A stretch of 34,866 nucleotides of DNA from an uncultured Geobacter sp. (GCA_937886325.1 CALABV010000022.1:1-34866), one strand, 5' to 3'; positions 1-9,045 are shown, counted from the stretch's first letter. The notes: generated from the sequence alone by a model not told the origin. Made by a program: numbers and translations.

Positions 1-1
1 C

Positions 2-2662
2 CTACATCATCTTTCTGATTTTTTCCAGGCTTTCCAGAAGAACCTTCTTCTTATTCGAGAACTCCTCAAGTTTTTCTTTCTCCTTGGCGACCACCTGGGC
101 GGGAGCGCGCCCCACAAAGTCGGGGTTTTCCAGCTTTCTTCCGAGGAATTCGATATCCTTGTCCGCCTTGGCTATCTCCTTGAGGAGCCGCTTCTCTTCC
201 TCTTCCACGTTCACGAGCCCCTTGAGCGGGACAACGATCTGCACGTCACCTGCGACCTGAACCGCCGCATCCGCGGGTCGATCCAGACCTTTGCCGATGG
301 CCAGGTCGGAAAGCCGGGCAAGGCTCATGACATACCCTTCGTTCCGTTTCAGGACATGGAGACTTTCATCGGATCCGCAGTCGAGTATGGCCGCTATTTC
401 GCGGCTCGGCGGGACCTCAACCGCTCCCCTGATGTTGCGTATTCCGCGAATGACCTCCATTACCAGTTCCATCTCCGCGGCCCCTTCAACGAACTCCCAC
501 TCGTTCCCGGGGCGCGGATACGGGGCGATCATGATGCTGGGGGTCGGCCGGGTCCCCGGCAAACTCTGCCAGATCTCCTCGGTAATGAAGGGCATGAACG
601 GATGCAGAAGACGAAGAAGGTTTTCCAGAACCGTCCAGAGCACATATTGTGCGGCGAGTTTCCGCTCAGGGGGGCCCTTGTACAGGTCGTCCTTGACCAG
701 TTCGATGTACCAGTCGCAGAATTCGCTCCAGGTAAAACGATAGAGGGAGGAGGCCGCATCGTTGAAGCGGTACCCGGACAGTGCATCCTCCGCATCACGG
801 GCCGCGGCATTGAGCCGGAAAAGAATCCAGCGATCAGCATTGGAAAGTTGCAGATCCGCCAGGTTCACCGATTCGGGATCAAAACCCTCCAGATTCATGA
901 GCGTGAAACGGGAGGCGTTCCAGATCTTGTTAGCGAAATTGCGGTAACCGGCAATTCGCTCCTCGGCGAGCTTGATGTCCCTTCCCTGGGCGGCAAAGGC
1001 TGCGAGTGTGAAGCGGAAGGCGTCGGCGCCGTATTGATCGATAATAACCAGCGGATCGATGACATTCCCTCGAGACTTGCTCATCTTCTGCCCGTGAGCG
1101 TCGCGCACCAGGGCATGGATATAGACATCGCGGAACGGGACCTCCCCCATGAAGTGAAGACCCATCATCATCATTCGCGCAACCCAGAAAAAAAGGATAT
1201 CGAAGCCGGTCACCAGACAGGACGTCGGATAATAGACGGCCAGTTCTTCGGTCCTCTCTGGCCATCCCATGGTGGAAAACGGCCAGAGGCCGGAAGAAAA
1301 CCAGGTATCGAGCACATCCGTTTCCTGGCGGATCTCATCGCTTCCACATCCCGCACAGTTCGTCGGATCTTCCTTTGACACGGTCACATGACCGCAGTGG
1401 TCGCAGTACCAGGCCGGGATACGGTGTCCCCACCAGATCTGGCGCGAAATGCACCAGTCACGGATGTTTTCCATCCATTCGAAGTAGGTATTCTCCCACT
1501 GGAGAGGAACGATCCGTGTGCGGCCTTCCCTGACCGCGGCAATGGCCTTTTCGGCCAGAGGACCGACCTTCACGTACCATTGGAGTGACATATAGGGTTC
1601 GACGACGGTCTTGCAGCGGTAACAACCTCCTACGGCAAGAGTATGGTCTGCGATCTTCTCCAGCAATCCGGCCTCTTCCAGATCGGAGAGGATCTTTTTC
1701 CGCGCCGCGAAACGATCGAGGCCTTCATACTGGTGGCCCGCGGCATTGATGATCCCGGATTCGTCAAAGACATTGATCCGGTCGAGGTTGTGGCGCTTTC
1801 CCATCTCGAAATCGTTGAAGTCATGTGCCGGCGTAATCTTGACAACACCGGTCCCGAACTCCATATCCACGTATTCATCCGCAATGACAGGAATGCGCCG
1901 TTGAAGCAGAGGAAGGATTACGTGACCGCCAATCAGGTCACGATAGCGTTCATCAGCGGGATTGACTGCAACCGCCGTGTCGCCGAGCATGGTTTCCGGA
2001 CGGGTAGTGGCGACAACGAGATATCTGTCCGAACCGGCAACCGGGTATCGAAGGTACCAGAGGTTCCCCTTTTGCTCTTCGTGTTCCACTTCAATGTCCG
2101 ACAGGGCGGTATGGCAACGGGGGCACCAGTTGATTAACCGGTTATCCCGATAGATGAGCCCGTCCTCATAGAGGCGCACGAACACCTCACGAACTGCCCT
2201 GGATAGGCCCTCATCCATGGTGAAACGCTCGCGCTGCCAATCGCAGGAAGCGCCGAGCCGCTTGAGTTGGCCGATAATCTTCCCGCCCGACTCAGCCTTC
2301 CATTTCCAGACACGCTCGATAAACGCCTCGCGACCTATTTCATGCCTGCTTGTTCCTTCCGCCGCGAGTTGGCGCTCCACAACGTTCTGTGTCGCAATAC
2401 CGGCATGGTCGGTACCCGGCATCCACAGCACGGAGAAGCCGGACATCCGCTTCCATCGGCAGAGAATATCCTGAAGAGTATTGTTGAGGGCGTGCCCCAT
2501 GTGAAGTACACCGGTGATGTTAGGGGGAGGAATGACTATGCTGTAAGGTTCTTTATCCGTCAGGGCCGGCGCGTTGAAAAAGCCTCCCTGCTCCCACTCT
2601 CCGTACCACCTGTCCTCAACAGCCTTCGGCTCGTACGCCTTTGCAAGTTCTCTGTTCGCCAT
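2..2662 (-). CDS. valS: valyl-tRNA synthetase
   Basis: Class I aminoacyl-tRNA synthetase that charges tRNA-Val and edits mischarged threonine in the cytoplasm. The 886-residue protein is full length. It has the HIGH signature as HMGH at residues 54-57 after PPPNITG, the KMSKS loop at about 526-530, Cys pairs typical of zinc knuckles near residues 180 and 420, and the C-terminal coiled-coil arm of ValRS (Lys/Glu-rich, last 70 residues). I chose the ATG at 2662 (MANREL) because GAGG lies 6 nt upstream. An in-frame TTG four codons earlier overlaps that ribosome site and is less likely. The stop TAG is at positions 2-4, so the gene is complete but abuts the contig end. It is separated from the upstream REC gene by a terminator, so it probably has its own promoter, which I could not place with confidence. 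Confidence 0.98.
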   Translation of the reverse strand: MANRELAKAYEPKAVEDRWYGEWEQGGFFNAPALTDKEPYSIVIPPPNITGVLHMGHALNNTLQDILCRWKRMSGFSVLWMPGTDHAGIATQNVVERQLAAEGTSRHEIGREAFIERVWKWKAESGGKIIGQLKRLGASCDWQRERFTMDEGLSRAVREVFVRLYEDGLIYRDNRLINWCPRCHTALSDIEVEHEEQKGNLWYLRYPVAGSDRYLVVATTRPETMLGDTAVAVNPADERYRDLIGGHVILPLLQRRIPVIADEYVDMEFGTGVVKITPAHDFNDFEMGKRHNLDRINVFDESGIINAAGHQYEGLDRFAARKKILSDLEEAGLLEKIADHTLAVGGCYRCKTVVEPYMSLQWYVKVGPLAEKAIAAVREGRTRIVPLQWENTYFEWMENIRDWCISRQIWWGHRIPAWYCDHCGHVTVSKEDPTNCAGCGSDEIRQETDVLDTWFSSGLWPFSTMGWPERTEELAVYYPTSCLVTGFDILFFWVARMMMMGLHFMGEVPFRDVYIHALVRDAHGQKMSKSRGNVIDPLVIIDQYGADAFRFTLAAFAAQGRDIKLAEERIAGYRNFANKIWNASRFTLMNLEGFDPESVNLADLQLSNADRWILFRLNAAARDAEDALSGYRFNDAASSLYRFTWSEFCDWYIELVKDDLYKGPPERKLAAQYVLWTVLENLLRLLHPFMPFITEEIWQSLPGTRPTPSIMIAPYPRPGNEWEFVEGAAEMELVMEVIRGIRNIRGAVEVPPSREIAAILDCGSDESLHVLKRNEGYVMSLARLSDLAIGKGLDRPADAAVQVAGDVQIVVPLKGLVNVEEEEKRLLKEIAKADKDIEFLGRKLENPDFVGRAPAQVVAKEKEKLEEFSNKKKVLLESLEKIRKMM

Positions 2663-2734
2663 ATAGTGCCTCAACCTTCAATACGCTTTCTTTCGCGCGT
2701 GGTATTTATTGACTCTTAAAGGAGGTGAAAAACA

Positions 2735-2827
2735 ATGCCTGGAGCCGGATACGAAAAAGGGGATGCGAAATCCCCAAATGGTGCAGAGTTAATTCATGCG
2801 AGGCAGTTGCCCGCGAACGATGCATAA
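2735..2827 (+). CDS. possible 30-residue small protein
   Basis: A short plus-strand reading frame (ATG 2735, TAA 2825-2827) in the gap between two minus-strand genes. It is preceded by a very strong Shine-Dalgarno site, AAAGGAGGTGA at 2718-2728, 6 nt before the ATG. The peptide begins MPGAGYEKGD, is hydrophilic, has no membrane segment, and I do not recognise it. Against it: the frame runs across the hairpin that looks like a minus-strand terminator (2754-2775), and no plus-strand promoter was found. It may be chance, or a small divergently transcribed gene. Confidence 0.25.
   Translation: MPGAGYEKGDAKSPNGAELIHARQLPANDA
2754..2775 (-). terminator. rho-independent terminator of the REC gene
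   Basis: On the minus strand the sequence folds into a perfect 6-bp stem (GGGGAT/ATCCCC) with a 5-nt loop, followed at once by TTTTT. It lies 62 bp past the stop of the REC-domain gene and before valS, so it should end that transcript. Confidence 0.75.
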
Positions 2828-2837
2828 TCCGATGATT

Positions 2838-4274
2838 CTACCGCGCCGTTCCCTCTTTTATCTTGCGTATCTCTTCCTTGATGATCGCTTCAGCCAGATC
2901 AGGCACAACGTCCCAGGCAATTTTTTCAATGATTTCTTTGGAAATTCGAGATATTGCCTCGGCAAGCTGCGCCTCGGTGACCGTAATCTGCTCTTCCCGG
3001 GCGGGAGACACTGCTTCGACCGGCGGCGCTTCAACGACTGCGGCGGACTCTTCCTGAAGGGCGGCAAATGCCTCCGCCGCGGGCACATACTCCTCTTCCG
3101 GGGCAAACCGCAGGTCGACTTCCTCCTGACCGGAGCCGATTGATTCGGAAACATCCTCCAGGTGAGCCGGGGACTCGAAGGTATCATGCATGATTTCAGT
3201 CGGGGTCGGTTCCGGTTCTTCACCAAGAGAGATGGTCTCACCGGTTCCGTACGAGACGTACGTGGCCTCGGAAAGAGTTTCCTCACTCTCCACAGGCTCG
3301 GGAGCCTCTTCAAAGACAGGCCGTTCCTCTCTTCCGGTAATTGAAAATGTATCATAGCCGAAAATGCCTTCCCGAATGGCTTCCGGTTCCTCGGCAATGG
3401 CTTCCGGTTCCTCGGTAACGGCTTCAGGCTCCTCTGCAACTGCTTCAGGTTCCTCGCCTTTGAGTACTACAGCAGCCGGTTCTTCGTCCATCAGCGTAAA
3501 GGATTCAATCTCTTCAACCGGCGTGGAAAGCTCACCTTCTTCTGTTTCTTCGATGACCTCTCCGAAGTGAACGGTCTCCTCGTCCGGGATCTCTTCAACG
3601 AAAGTCCCCCACAGGTCATCTTCCGGGCTCGCCTCGACAATATCCACCGAAGACAAAAGAATAACGCCTTGAGGCTCGGGTTCACTGACGGCCTGGTGCG
3701 GCTGCTCGGACGGCGAAGTTTCCTCGACGGCTTCCGCGTCTTCCCGCACAGTCGGGGCCTCTCCTCCCAGATGAACATAATCGCGGAAGGAATTCGCCAG
3801 GTTTGCCGCGGTTTCGACGGGTTGAGATGCCGCAACATCGAGAGGTGGCGGGACTTCCAGAAGAGGCTCTTCAACATGTTCGGGCACAACAGACGCACGT
3901 GTTGCCGCAAGTTCGACCAGCGCGCTCACCTTTTCGATGAGATTCTGCGACTCAAAGGGTTTCGTGATGAAATCATCAGCGCCGCTTTTTCGTGCCTTAT
4001 CTTCATCAAAAGGCTCGAAGGCTCCGACAAGGAGGAGCAGTGGCGTATTCCCGATGACCGGATCGCGACGCACCTCTTCACAGACCTCGTACCCATTCTT
4101 GCCTGGCATCAACGCGTCCACGAGCATGACGGAGGGCCGGATTTCCCGTGCCTTTTCGAGAGCTGCGTTCCCGTTGTCCACGACAACAAGATCATACTCC
4201 TCATTGGCGAAGATGATCCCGACAACCTTCTGGATGGTGATGCTGTCATCGGCAAGAAGAATTGAAGTGCTCAT
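2838..4274 (-). CDS. REC-domain protein with acidic repeat linker and conserved C-terminal helix region
   Basis: A 478-residue single-domain-receiver protein. Residues 1-120 form a CheY-like receiver with the acidic pair D9-D10, the phosphoacceptor D53 and lysine K105 in ITKPF. Residues 125-425 are a Glu/Pro/Val-rich, probably disordered linker that includes four near-identical EEPEA(V/I) heptads. The last 55 residues are predicted helical and read like the C-terminal segment found on other delta-proteobacterial receiver proteins (IIEKIAWDVVPDLAEAII). No DNA-binding or enzymatic output domain is visible, so it probably acts by protein-protein contact. The ATG has GGAGG 7 nt upstream. It is transcribed alone between a clear promoter (4353-4381) and a terminator. 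The receiver assignment is certain; the pathway is unknown. Confidence 0.9.
   Translation of the reverse strand: MSTSILLADDSITIQKVVGIIFANEEYDLVVVDNGNAALEKAREIRPSVMLVDALMPGKNGYEVCEEVRRDPVIGNTPLLLLVGAFEPFDEDKARKSGADDFITKPFESQNLIEKVSALVELAATRASVVPEHVEEPLLEVPPPLDVAASQPVETAANLANSFRDYVHLGGEAPTVREDAEAVEETSPSEQPHQAVSEPEPQGVILLSSVDIVEASPEDDLWGTFVEEIPDEETVHFGEVIEETEEGELSTPVEEIESFTLMDEEPAAVVLKGEEPEAVAEEPEAVTEEPEAIAEEPEAIREGIFGYDTFSITGREERPVFEEAPEPVESEETLSEATYVSYGTGETISLGEEPEPTPTEIMHDTFESPAHLEDVSESIGSGQEEVDLRFAPEEEYVPAAEAFAALQEESAAVVEAPPVEAVSPAREEQITVTEAQLAEAISRISKEIIEKIAWDVVPDLAEAIIKEEIRKIKEGTAR
3376..3456. repeat. 21-bp tandem repeat inside the REC gene
   Basis: About three full copies plus partial copies of a 21-bp unit (units at 3385-3405, 3406-3426 and 3427-3447) that encode consecutive EEPEAVA/EEPEAVT/EEPEAIA-type heptads on the minus strand. 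The unit is a multiple of three, so copy-number change keeps the frame. Confidence 0.8.
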
Positions 4275-4352
4275 GGAACGTCCTCCGACGGGTAAGGTGA
4301 GATGCCTGAAAACCTGAAATCAAAGCTGGTGAGAGCCGTATAAACCGCGAGA

Positions 4353-4381
4353 AAGCTAGCACAAAGCCCTTGGGGTGTCAA
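4353..4381 (-). promoter_or_regulatory. sigma70-type promoter of the REC gene
   Basis: On the minus strand: -35 TTGACA (4376-4381, perfect consensus), 17-bp spacer, -10 TAGCTT (4353-4358) preceded by TGC, an extended -10. The start site would fall about 70 nt before the ATG at 4274. Confidence 0.7.
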
Positions 4382-4500
4382 GTTTTTTGCCTGCCGCCAA
4401 TTCCAGGTTTTTCATGAAATCACAGCGGTTTTCCGGTGCGGCAGGGTTCTGGCGAAGCACAACGTACGGTCGTCCCGAGATGGAAAAATGACACAAAAAA

Positions 4501-4911
4501 TCAGTTCATGGTGAACTCGACGGCCTTCAGCAGGTTTCCCTCTTCGTCAAGCGCCTCCACGCGCCATACGCCACGCATACCCTTTTCTATCACCTTCTTG
4601 CTGAATGTTCTCCAGCGACTCCCGCGTACCGGCAGATCATATTCAGCTACTGTTTCGCCATTTCTGTACCATACGTGTGAAATGTGACGCTCTTCGTCAT
4701 CGGGAGACGTTACCCGCGTAAAACAGTAAAGTGTCTTCTCTGAAGCCGCTGATATTCGTTTTACCGAATCGATGGGATTCCGCTTCACAATCCGGGTGGT
4801 GACCGTCATTTCGGAAACCTTCAGGATTTCCCCCTGAGCCGGTGCTCTTCCAGCGGAAATCACTACAAACAGTATCAAGCCCAATATGACGACACATCCA
4901 TGGTATCTCAC
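4501..4911 (-). CDS. DUF2914-domain exported protein
   Basis: A 136-residue protein with an N-terminal signal peptide (hydrophobic residues 7-21, likely cleavage after APAQ near residue 26). Its C-terminal half carries the DUF2914 pattern: HVWYRNGE, RGSRWRTFS, GVWRVEALDEEGNLL and a final F-x-M. The family is common in delta-proteobacteria and has no established function; the fold is probably a small beta domain acting in the periplasm. The start is GTG (4909-4911) with GGAGG only 4 nt upstream; no in-frame ATG is available. It follows argJ by 61 bp on the same strand and could be read from the secA-argJ transcript. The REC gene downstream has its own promoter. Confidence 0.85.
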   Translation of the reverse strand: MRYHGCVVILGLILFVVISAGRAPAQGEILKVSEMTVTTRIVKRNPIDSVKRISAASEKTLYCFTRVTSPDDEERHISHVWYRNGETVAEYDLPVRGSRWRTFSKKVIEKGMRGVWRVEALDEEGNLLKAVEFTMN

Positions 4912-4972
4912 GGTACCTCCTGAGCGAAACTCATGGTAGGTTAACGAAACACCCGACCCCTGCCGAGAGGAA

Positions 4973-6154
4973 TCAGGTACGGTAATCGGCGTTTATACTC
5001 ACATACTCATGAGAAATGTCGCTTGTATACACCGTCGCATTCCCGGTGCCGAGGCGAAGATCCACGGTGACGGAAAACTCCTTTTTCCTGAGCACCTCTG
5101 TCCCGCGCTCTTCGGAATCGTCTCCCACAAAGACGCCATCACGAACCATGGGGACATCATCGAAGGAGAGGGCAACCCGATCCTGATCAATTTGGGCGCC
5201 CGAATAACCGACCGCGGCAAGAATCCGTCCCCAGTTTGCATCCTGACCGAAAAACGCGGTCTTCACCAGCAAAGAGTTGGCAATAGCCATCGCGGCCGAC
5301 CGTGCGTCGGCATCCGTTTGCGCGCCGACAACGCGAATCTCCACGAACTTGGTCGCGCCTTCACCGTCACGGACAATCTGACGGGCCAACGACAACAGGA
5401 CGTGACGCAGAAGTTCTTCAAAGCGTTCCGCTTCAGGAGTTCCGGCTTGAATCGCAGGGTTGCCCGCGGCCCCGTTGGCCATCAGAATGGCTGTATCGTT
5501 CGTGGATGTATCGCCGTCAATGGAGATGATATTGAAGGATGAGTCCGCCGCGCTCCGAAACACCTGCCTGAGAAAACCGGGCTCTACTGACGCATCGGTG
5601 ATCATGAATGAAAGCATGGTCGCCATGTTGGGCATGATCATCCCCGCCCCCTTCGCGATCCCGGCGATGGTGTAACAAGAGCCTCCGGCCTCTCCCTGAA
5701 CTGTTTCTATTTTGGGAAAGGTGTCGGTGGTCATGATGGCGCGCGCTATGTCATCCAGGCTCCCATCCGGCAGACCATCCACAAGCCCGGGAATCGCGAT
5801 GCGAACCCTCTCCATGGGAAGAGGTTTACCGATCACGCCGGTGGATGCTACAAGGACTGAGTCTTCGGAAATGCCGGCGGCAGAAGCTACGAGCCGCGCC
5901 GTTTCCCGCGCATCCGTCATACCCCGGCCGCCGGTGCAGGCGTTGGCGTTGCCGCTGTTGACCACGATCGCCCGAGCTTTTCCCTTTTCGACACGTTCCA
6001 TTGAAAGGAGGACCGGCGCCGCCTTCACCCGGTTGGTGGTAAAAACCGCCGCCACATCGGCCGGAATCTCGGAAAAGATCATCGCCAGATCGAGCCTGCC
6101 CGGTTTCTTGATGGCCGCCTCAACCGCGGAAAAAGCGAAACCTCGTACTTTCAT
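4973..6154 (-). CDS. argJ: bifunctional glutamate N-acetyltransferase/amino-acid acetyltransferase (ornithine acetyltransferase)
   Basis: ArgJ makes N-acetylglutamate and recycles the acetyl group from N-acetylornithine in the cyclic arginine pathway. The 393-residue length matches the family. The self-cleavage motif KGAGM-x3-NMATML is at residues 168-181, with Thr179 as the expected nucleophile exposed when the precursor splits into alpha and beta chains. NSGNANACTG at about 66-75 and TTDT at 142-145 are also family signatures. The ATG at 6154 is chosen because GGAG lies 6 nt upstream; the frame stays open further upstream, but that part runs into secA. It lies 52 bp after secA and is probably co-transcribed with it. 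Confidence 0.97.
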   Translation of the reverse strand: MKVRGFAFSAVEAAIKKPGRLDLAMIFSEIPADVAAVFTTNRVKAAPVLLSMERVEKGKARAIVVNSGNANACTGGRGMTDARETARLVASAAGISEDSVLVASTGVIGKPLPMERVRIAIPGLVDGLPDGSLDDIARAIMTTDTFPKIETVQGEAGGSCYTIAGIAKGAGMIMPNMATMLSFMITDASVEPGFLRQVFRSAADSSFNIISIDGDTSTNDTAILMANGAAGNPAIQAGTPEAERFEELLRHVLLSLARQIVRDGEGATKFVEIRVVGAQTDADARSAAMAIANSLLVKTAFFGQDANWGRILAAVGYSGAQIDQDRVALSFDDVPMVRDGVFVGDDSEERGTEVLRKKEFSVTVDLRLGTGNATVYTSDISHEYVSINADYRT

Positions 6155-6206
6155 CTTCAGCTCCTGGAGAATAAATGTCCGTCTCTCTGCGTTCCACGCT
6201 CGATGT

Positions 6207-8900
6207 TCACCTTCCGCAGCACTTCTTGTATTTCTTTCCGCTGCCGCACGGACAGGGATCATTGCGGCCGACCTTATCGCTCCTGACCGGCTGCTGAGGA
6301 GAGTCCTCACCGGTAAGGTTGAAAACCAGGCGCTGCTTTCGCTGCTTCTGCTCCATCTGCTCCACATCCTCCTCCCGGGCAATCTGCACCCAGAAGATCT
6401 TCTCCACCAGTTCCTGACGGATACGGGTTATCATGTCAATGAACAGCTGGTAGGCTTCCTTCTTGTATTCCTGTTTCGGATCTTTCTGGCCGTAACCGCG
6501 CAGACCGATCCCTTCCTTCAGGTGGTCGATGGAAAGCAGGTGGTCTTTCCATTGCGTATCAATCGTCTGCAGCATGATCACCTTGATCATGTGGTCCATG
6601 AGCTCTTCGCCGAATGACTCGACGCGGGCATGAAATACCTCGCGCACCTTTTCCTTGAGAAGCTCGCGGAAGATCGTCGGGGTCAGCCTGTCCATGGTTT
6701 CGGAGGGAATGTCGAACTGGAAGCCGAAGTACTGGTGCACTCCCTTGGAAATACCCTGCCAGTCCCACTCCGTCGCGCACACCTTCTCGATTGCATAGCC
6801 TTCCACGATGTCTTCCACCGTCTCGTCCATCATCTCGAGAAAACTGTCCCGCAGATCCGTTCCCGACAGGATTTCGCGGCGCTGGGAATAAATGACTTCC
6901 CTCTGCTTGTTCATGACATCATCGTATTCGATGAGGTGCTTGCGGATCTCGAAGTTGTGGGCCTCCACCTTCTTTTGCGCGTTCTCGATGGCCCGTGAGA
7001 TCAGGCCGTGGGTGATTGCCTCCCCTTCGTCTATCTTCAGCATGTCCATGATCTTGGACACCCGTTCCGCGCCGAAGATCCGCAGGAGATCGTCTTCCAG
7101 AGAGAGGTAGAATCGCGAGGAACCGGGGTCGCCCTGTCGTCCGGAACGACCGCGCAACTGGTTGTCGATACGTCTCGACTCGTGCCGTTCCGTACCGAGA
7201 ATGTGGAGACCGCCCAGAGCGACCACCTCGTCATGCTCGGCAGCGCACTTCTTCCGGCACTCTTCCAGCACTTTCACGTATTCCTCGTCCGACGCCTCGG
7301 GACTTCCCTTCCGCCACTGCTTGGCAAGCCCCTCCGGATTCCCCCCCAGCAAGATGTCGGTACCGCGGCCCGCCATGTTGGTGGCGATGGTAACCATTTC
7401 TTTGCGCCCCGCCTGAGCGACGATCTCCGCCTCCTTCTCGTGGTGCTTGGCGTTCAGTACGTTATGGGGAATACCCTCGCGCTGCATGAGGGTCGAGAGA
7501 GTTTCCGACTTTTCGATGGAGATGGTACCCACCAACACGGGCTGCCCCTTCTGGTGCAGTTCCTTCACCTCTCCCACCACCGCCCTGAACTTTTCCCGCT
7601 CGGTCTTGTACACCACGTCCGGGAAGTCGGGACGGAGCAGAGGCCTGTTGGTCGGGATAACAACCACGTCCAGCTTGTAGATCTTGTGGAACTCGGCAGC
7701 CTCGGTATCGGCGGTACCGGTCATGCCGGCAAGCTTCCCGTACATGCGGAAATAGTTCTGGAAGGTAATGGTCGCCAGGGTCTGGTTCTCATTCTCGATT
7801 GTCACCCCTTCCTTGGCCTCGATGGCCTGATGGAGACCGTCCGACCAGCGCCGGCCGGGCATGAGTCGTCCGGTAAATTCATCGACGATGAGGACTTCGC
7901 CGTCCTTTACCACATAGTCAACGTCGAGCTTGTACATGGCGTGGGCGCGCAGGGCCTGCTGCACATGGTGAAGGGTCTCGATGTTACGCGGGTCGTAGAG
8001 GTTGTCGAGCCGCAGCATCTTTTCCACCTTCATCACCCCTTCTTCCGTGAGGGTCGCCGATTTCGCCTTCTCATCGATGGTGTAATCACCCGTGTATCGC
8101 TTGCGCTTCCCGGAAAGGGTATTGGCCTCTTCCTCGATCACCTCGCCTTTAACCAGAGAGGGAATAATCCGGTCAATTATATAGTATTTGTCGGTACTTT
8201 CCTCGGTGGGGCCGGAGATGATGAGCGGGGTACGGGCTTCGTCGACCAGGATGGAGTCCACTTCGTCAACAATGGCGTAGTGGTATTCGCGCTGGACATA
8301 GTCGGCCAGGCTGAACTTCATGTTATCCCTGAGATAGTCGAAGCCGAATTCGTTGTTGGTCCCGTAGGTTATGTCGGAATTATAGGCATCCCTTCGCTCG
8401 TCATCGTCAAGGCCGTGAACGATGACGCCCACCGTCATGCCGAGGAAGCGGTAGACGCGGCCCATCCACTCGGAGTCACGCTTTGCCAAATAGTCATTCA
8501 CCGTGACCACGTGCACGCCGCGGCCGGTCAGGGCGTTCAGGTAGCAGGGGAGCGTGGCGACAAGGGTTTTCCCCTCGCCGGTCTTCATCTCGGCTATCTT
8601 TCCCTGGTGAAGAACCATCCCGCCGATGAGCTGGACATCGAAGTGCCGCATCCCGAGCACCCTTTTCCCCGCTTCGCGGACAAGGGCGAAGGCCTCAGGG
8701 AGAATGGAGTCGAGGCTTTCTCCCTTTGCCACCCTTTCCCTGTACTCAACGGTCTTTTCCCGCATCTGGTCGTCGGAAAGCCTTGCCATTTCAGGTTCCA
8801 GAGAGTTTATTCTTTCAACGACGGGTTGAATGCGTTTCAACTCACGCTCGTTCTTGCTTCCGACTATTTTCTTTATCACTGATGACACAGCACCTAACAT
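6207..8900 (-). CDS. secA: preprotein translocase ATPase SecA
   Basis: Motor ATPase that drives unfolded preproteins through SecYEG at the inner membrane. The protein has 897 residues, the usual size. Walker A is MKTGEGKT at about 105-112, the DEAD-type box reads DEVDSILVDEARTP, and the helicase motif region contains TNMAGRGTDI and GRSGRQGDPG. The C-terminus carries the SEC-C zinc motif with C883, C885, C894 and C895, which binds SecB and phospholipid. The start MLGAVSSVIKK at 8900 has AGGAG 9 nt upstream; the open frame extends 25 codons further but overlaps the promoter. It is the first gene of the secA-argJ unit. Confidence 0.98.
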   Translation of the reverse strand: MLGAVSSVIKKIVGSKNERELKRIQPVVERINSLEPEMARLSDDQMREKTVEYRERVAKGESLDSILPEAFALVREAGKRVLGMRHFDVQLIGGMVLHQGKIAEMKTGEGKTLVATLPCYLNALTGRGVHVVTVNDYLAKRDSEWMGRVYRFLGMTVGVIVHGLDDDERRDAYNSDITYGTNNEFGFDYLRDNMKFSLADYVQREYHYAIVDEVDSILVDEARTPLIISGPTEESTDKYYIIDRIIPSLVKGEVIEEEANTLSGKRKRYTGDYTIDEKAKSATLTEEGVMKVEKMLRLDNLYDPRNIETLHHVQQALRAHAMYKLDVDYVVKDGEVLIVDEFTGRLMPGRRWSDGLHQAIEAKEGVTIENENQTLATITFQNYFRMYGKLAGMTGTADTEAAEFHKIYKLDVVVIPTNRPLLRPDFPDVVYKTEREKFRAVVGEVKELHQKGQPVLVGTISIEKSETLSTLMQREGIPHNVLNAKHHEKEAEIVAQAGRKEMVTIATNMAGRGTDILLGGNPEGLAKQWRKGSPEASDEEYVKVLEECRKKCAAEHDEVVALGGLHILGTERHESRRIDNQLRGRSGRQGDPGSSRFYLSLEDDLLRIFGAERVSKIMDMLKIDEGEAITHGLISRAIENAQKKVEAHNFEIRKHLIEYDDVMNKQREVIYSQRREILSGTDLRDSFLEMMDETVEDIVEGYAIEKVCATEWDWQGISKGVHQYFGFQFDIPSETMDRLTPTIFRELLKEKVREVFHARVESFGEELMDHMIKVIMLQTIDTQWKDHLLSIDHLKEGIGLRGYGQKDPKQEYKKEAYQLFIDMITRIRQELVEKIFWVQIAREEDVEQMEQKQRKQRLVFNLTGEDSPQQPVRSDKVGRNDPCPCGSGKKYKKCCGR

Positions 8901-8946
8901 GAAACGATTCTCCTGATCCGAATGAATGAAATGGAAATAACATGGA

Positions 8947-8975
8947 ACGGTAGCACACCGGGGGGATTTGCTCAA
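8947..8975 (-). promoter_or_regulatory. probable secA promoter
   Basis: Minus strand: -35 TTGAGC (8970-8975), 17-bp spacer, -10 TACCGT (8947-8952) directly preceded by TGC. The arrangement is the same as at the REC-gene promoter at 4353-4381. The expected transcript leader is about 40 nt. Confidence 0.55.
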
Positions 8976-9010
8976 CAGAAAAGGGAGTGGAATGGTATGA
9001 CGCGGAAAGC

Positions 9011-9035
9011 GGGGGGAAGGGCTGCCCCTCCCCCC
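9011..9035 (-). terminator. GC-rich hairpin after lon
   Basis: An 11-bp stem (one G-U pair) with a 3-nt loop, made of a G6 and a C6 tract with internal AGGGG/CCCTT. It begins 10 bp past the lon stop on the minus strand. There is only a weak T stretch after it, so it may slow polymerase or protect the lon mRNA 3' end rather than act as a classical terminator. Confidence 0.45.
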
Positions 9036-9045
9036 ACCACCATGG

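Noticed and set aside
356..1378. Plus-strand open frame opposite valS (340 codons), and similar ones opposite lon (10399-11493) and the HEAT gene (29706-30803)
   Set aside because: Antisense shadows of clearly conserved proteins; no family features or translation signals.
2663..2760. T-box or other aminoacyl-tRNA sensing leader before valS or leuS
   Set aside because: The leaders are under 100 nt and lack the T-box AGGGTGGNACCGCG sequence and antiterminator fold.
7008..8882. Long plus-strand open frame (624 codons) opposite secA
   Set aside because: It is exactly antisense to conserved SecA sequence, has no ribosome site, and its translation is low-complexity His/Val/Leu-rich, as expected from the complement of a GC-rich coding frame.
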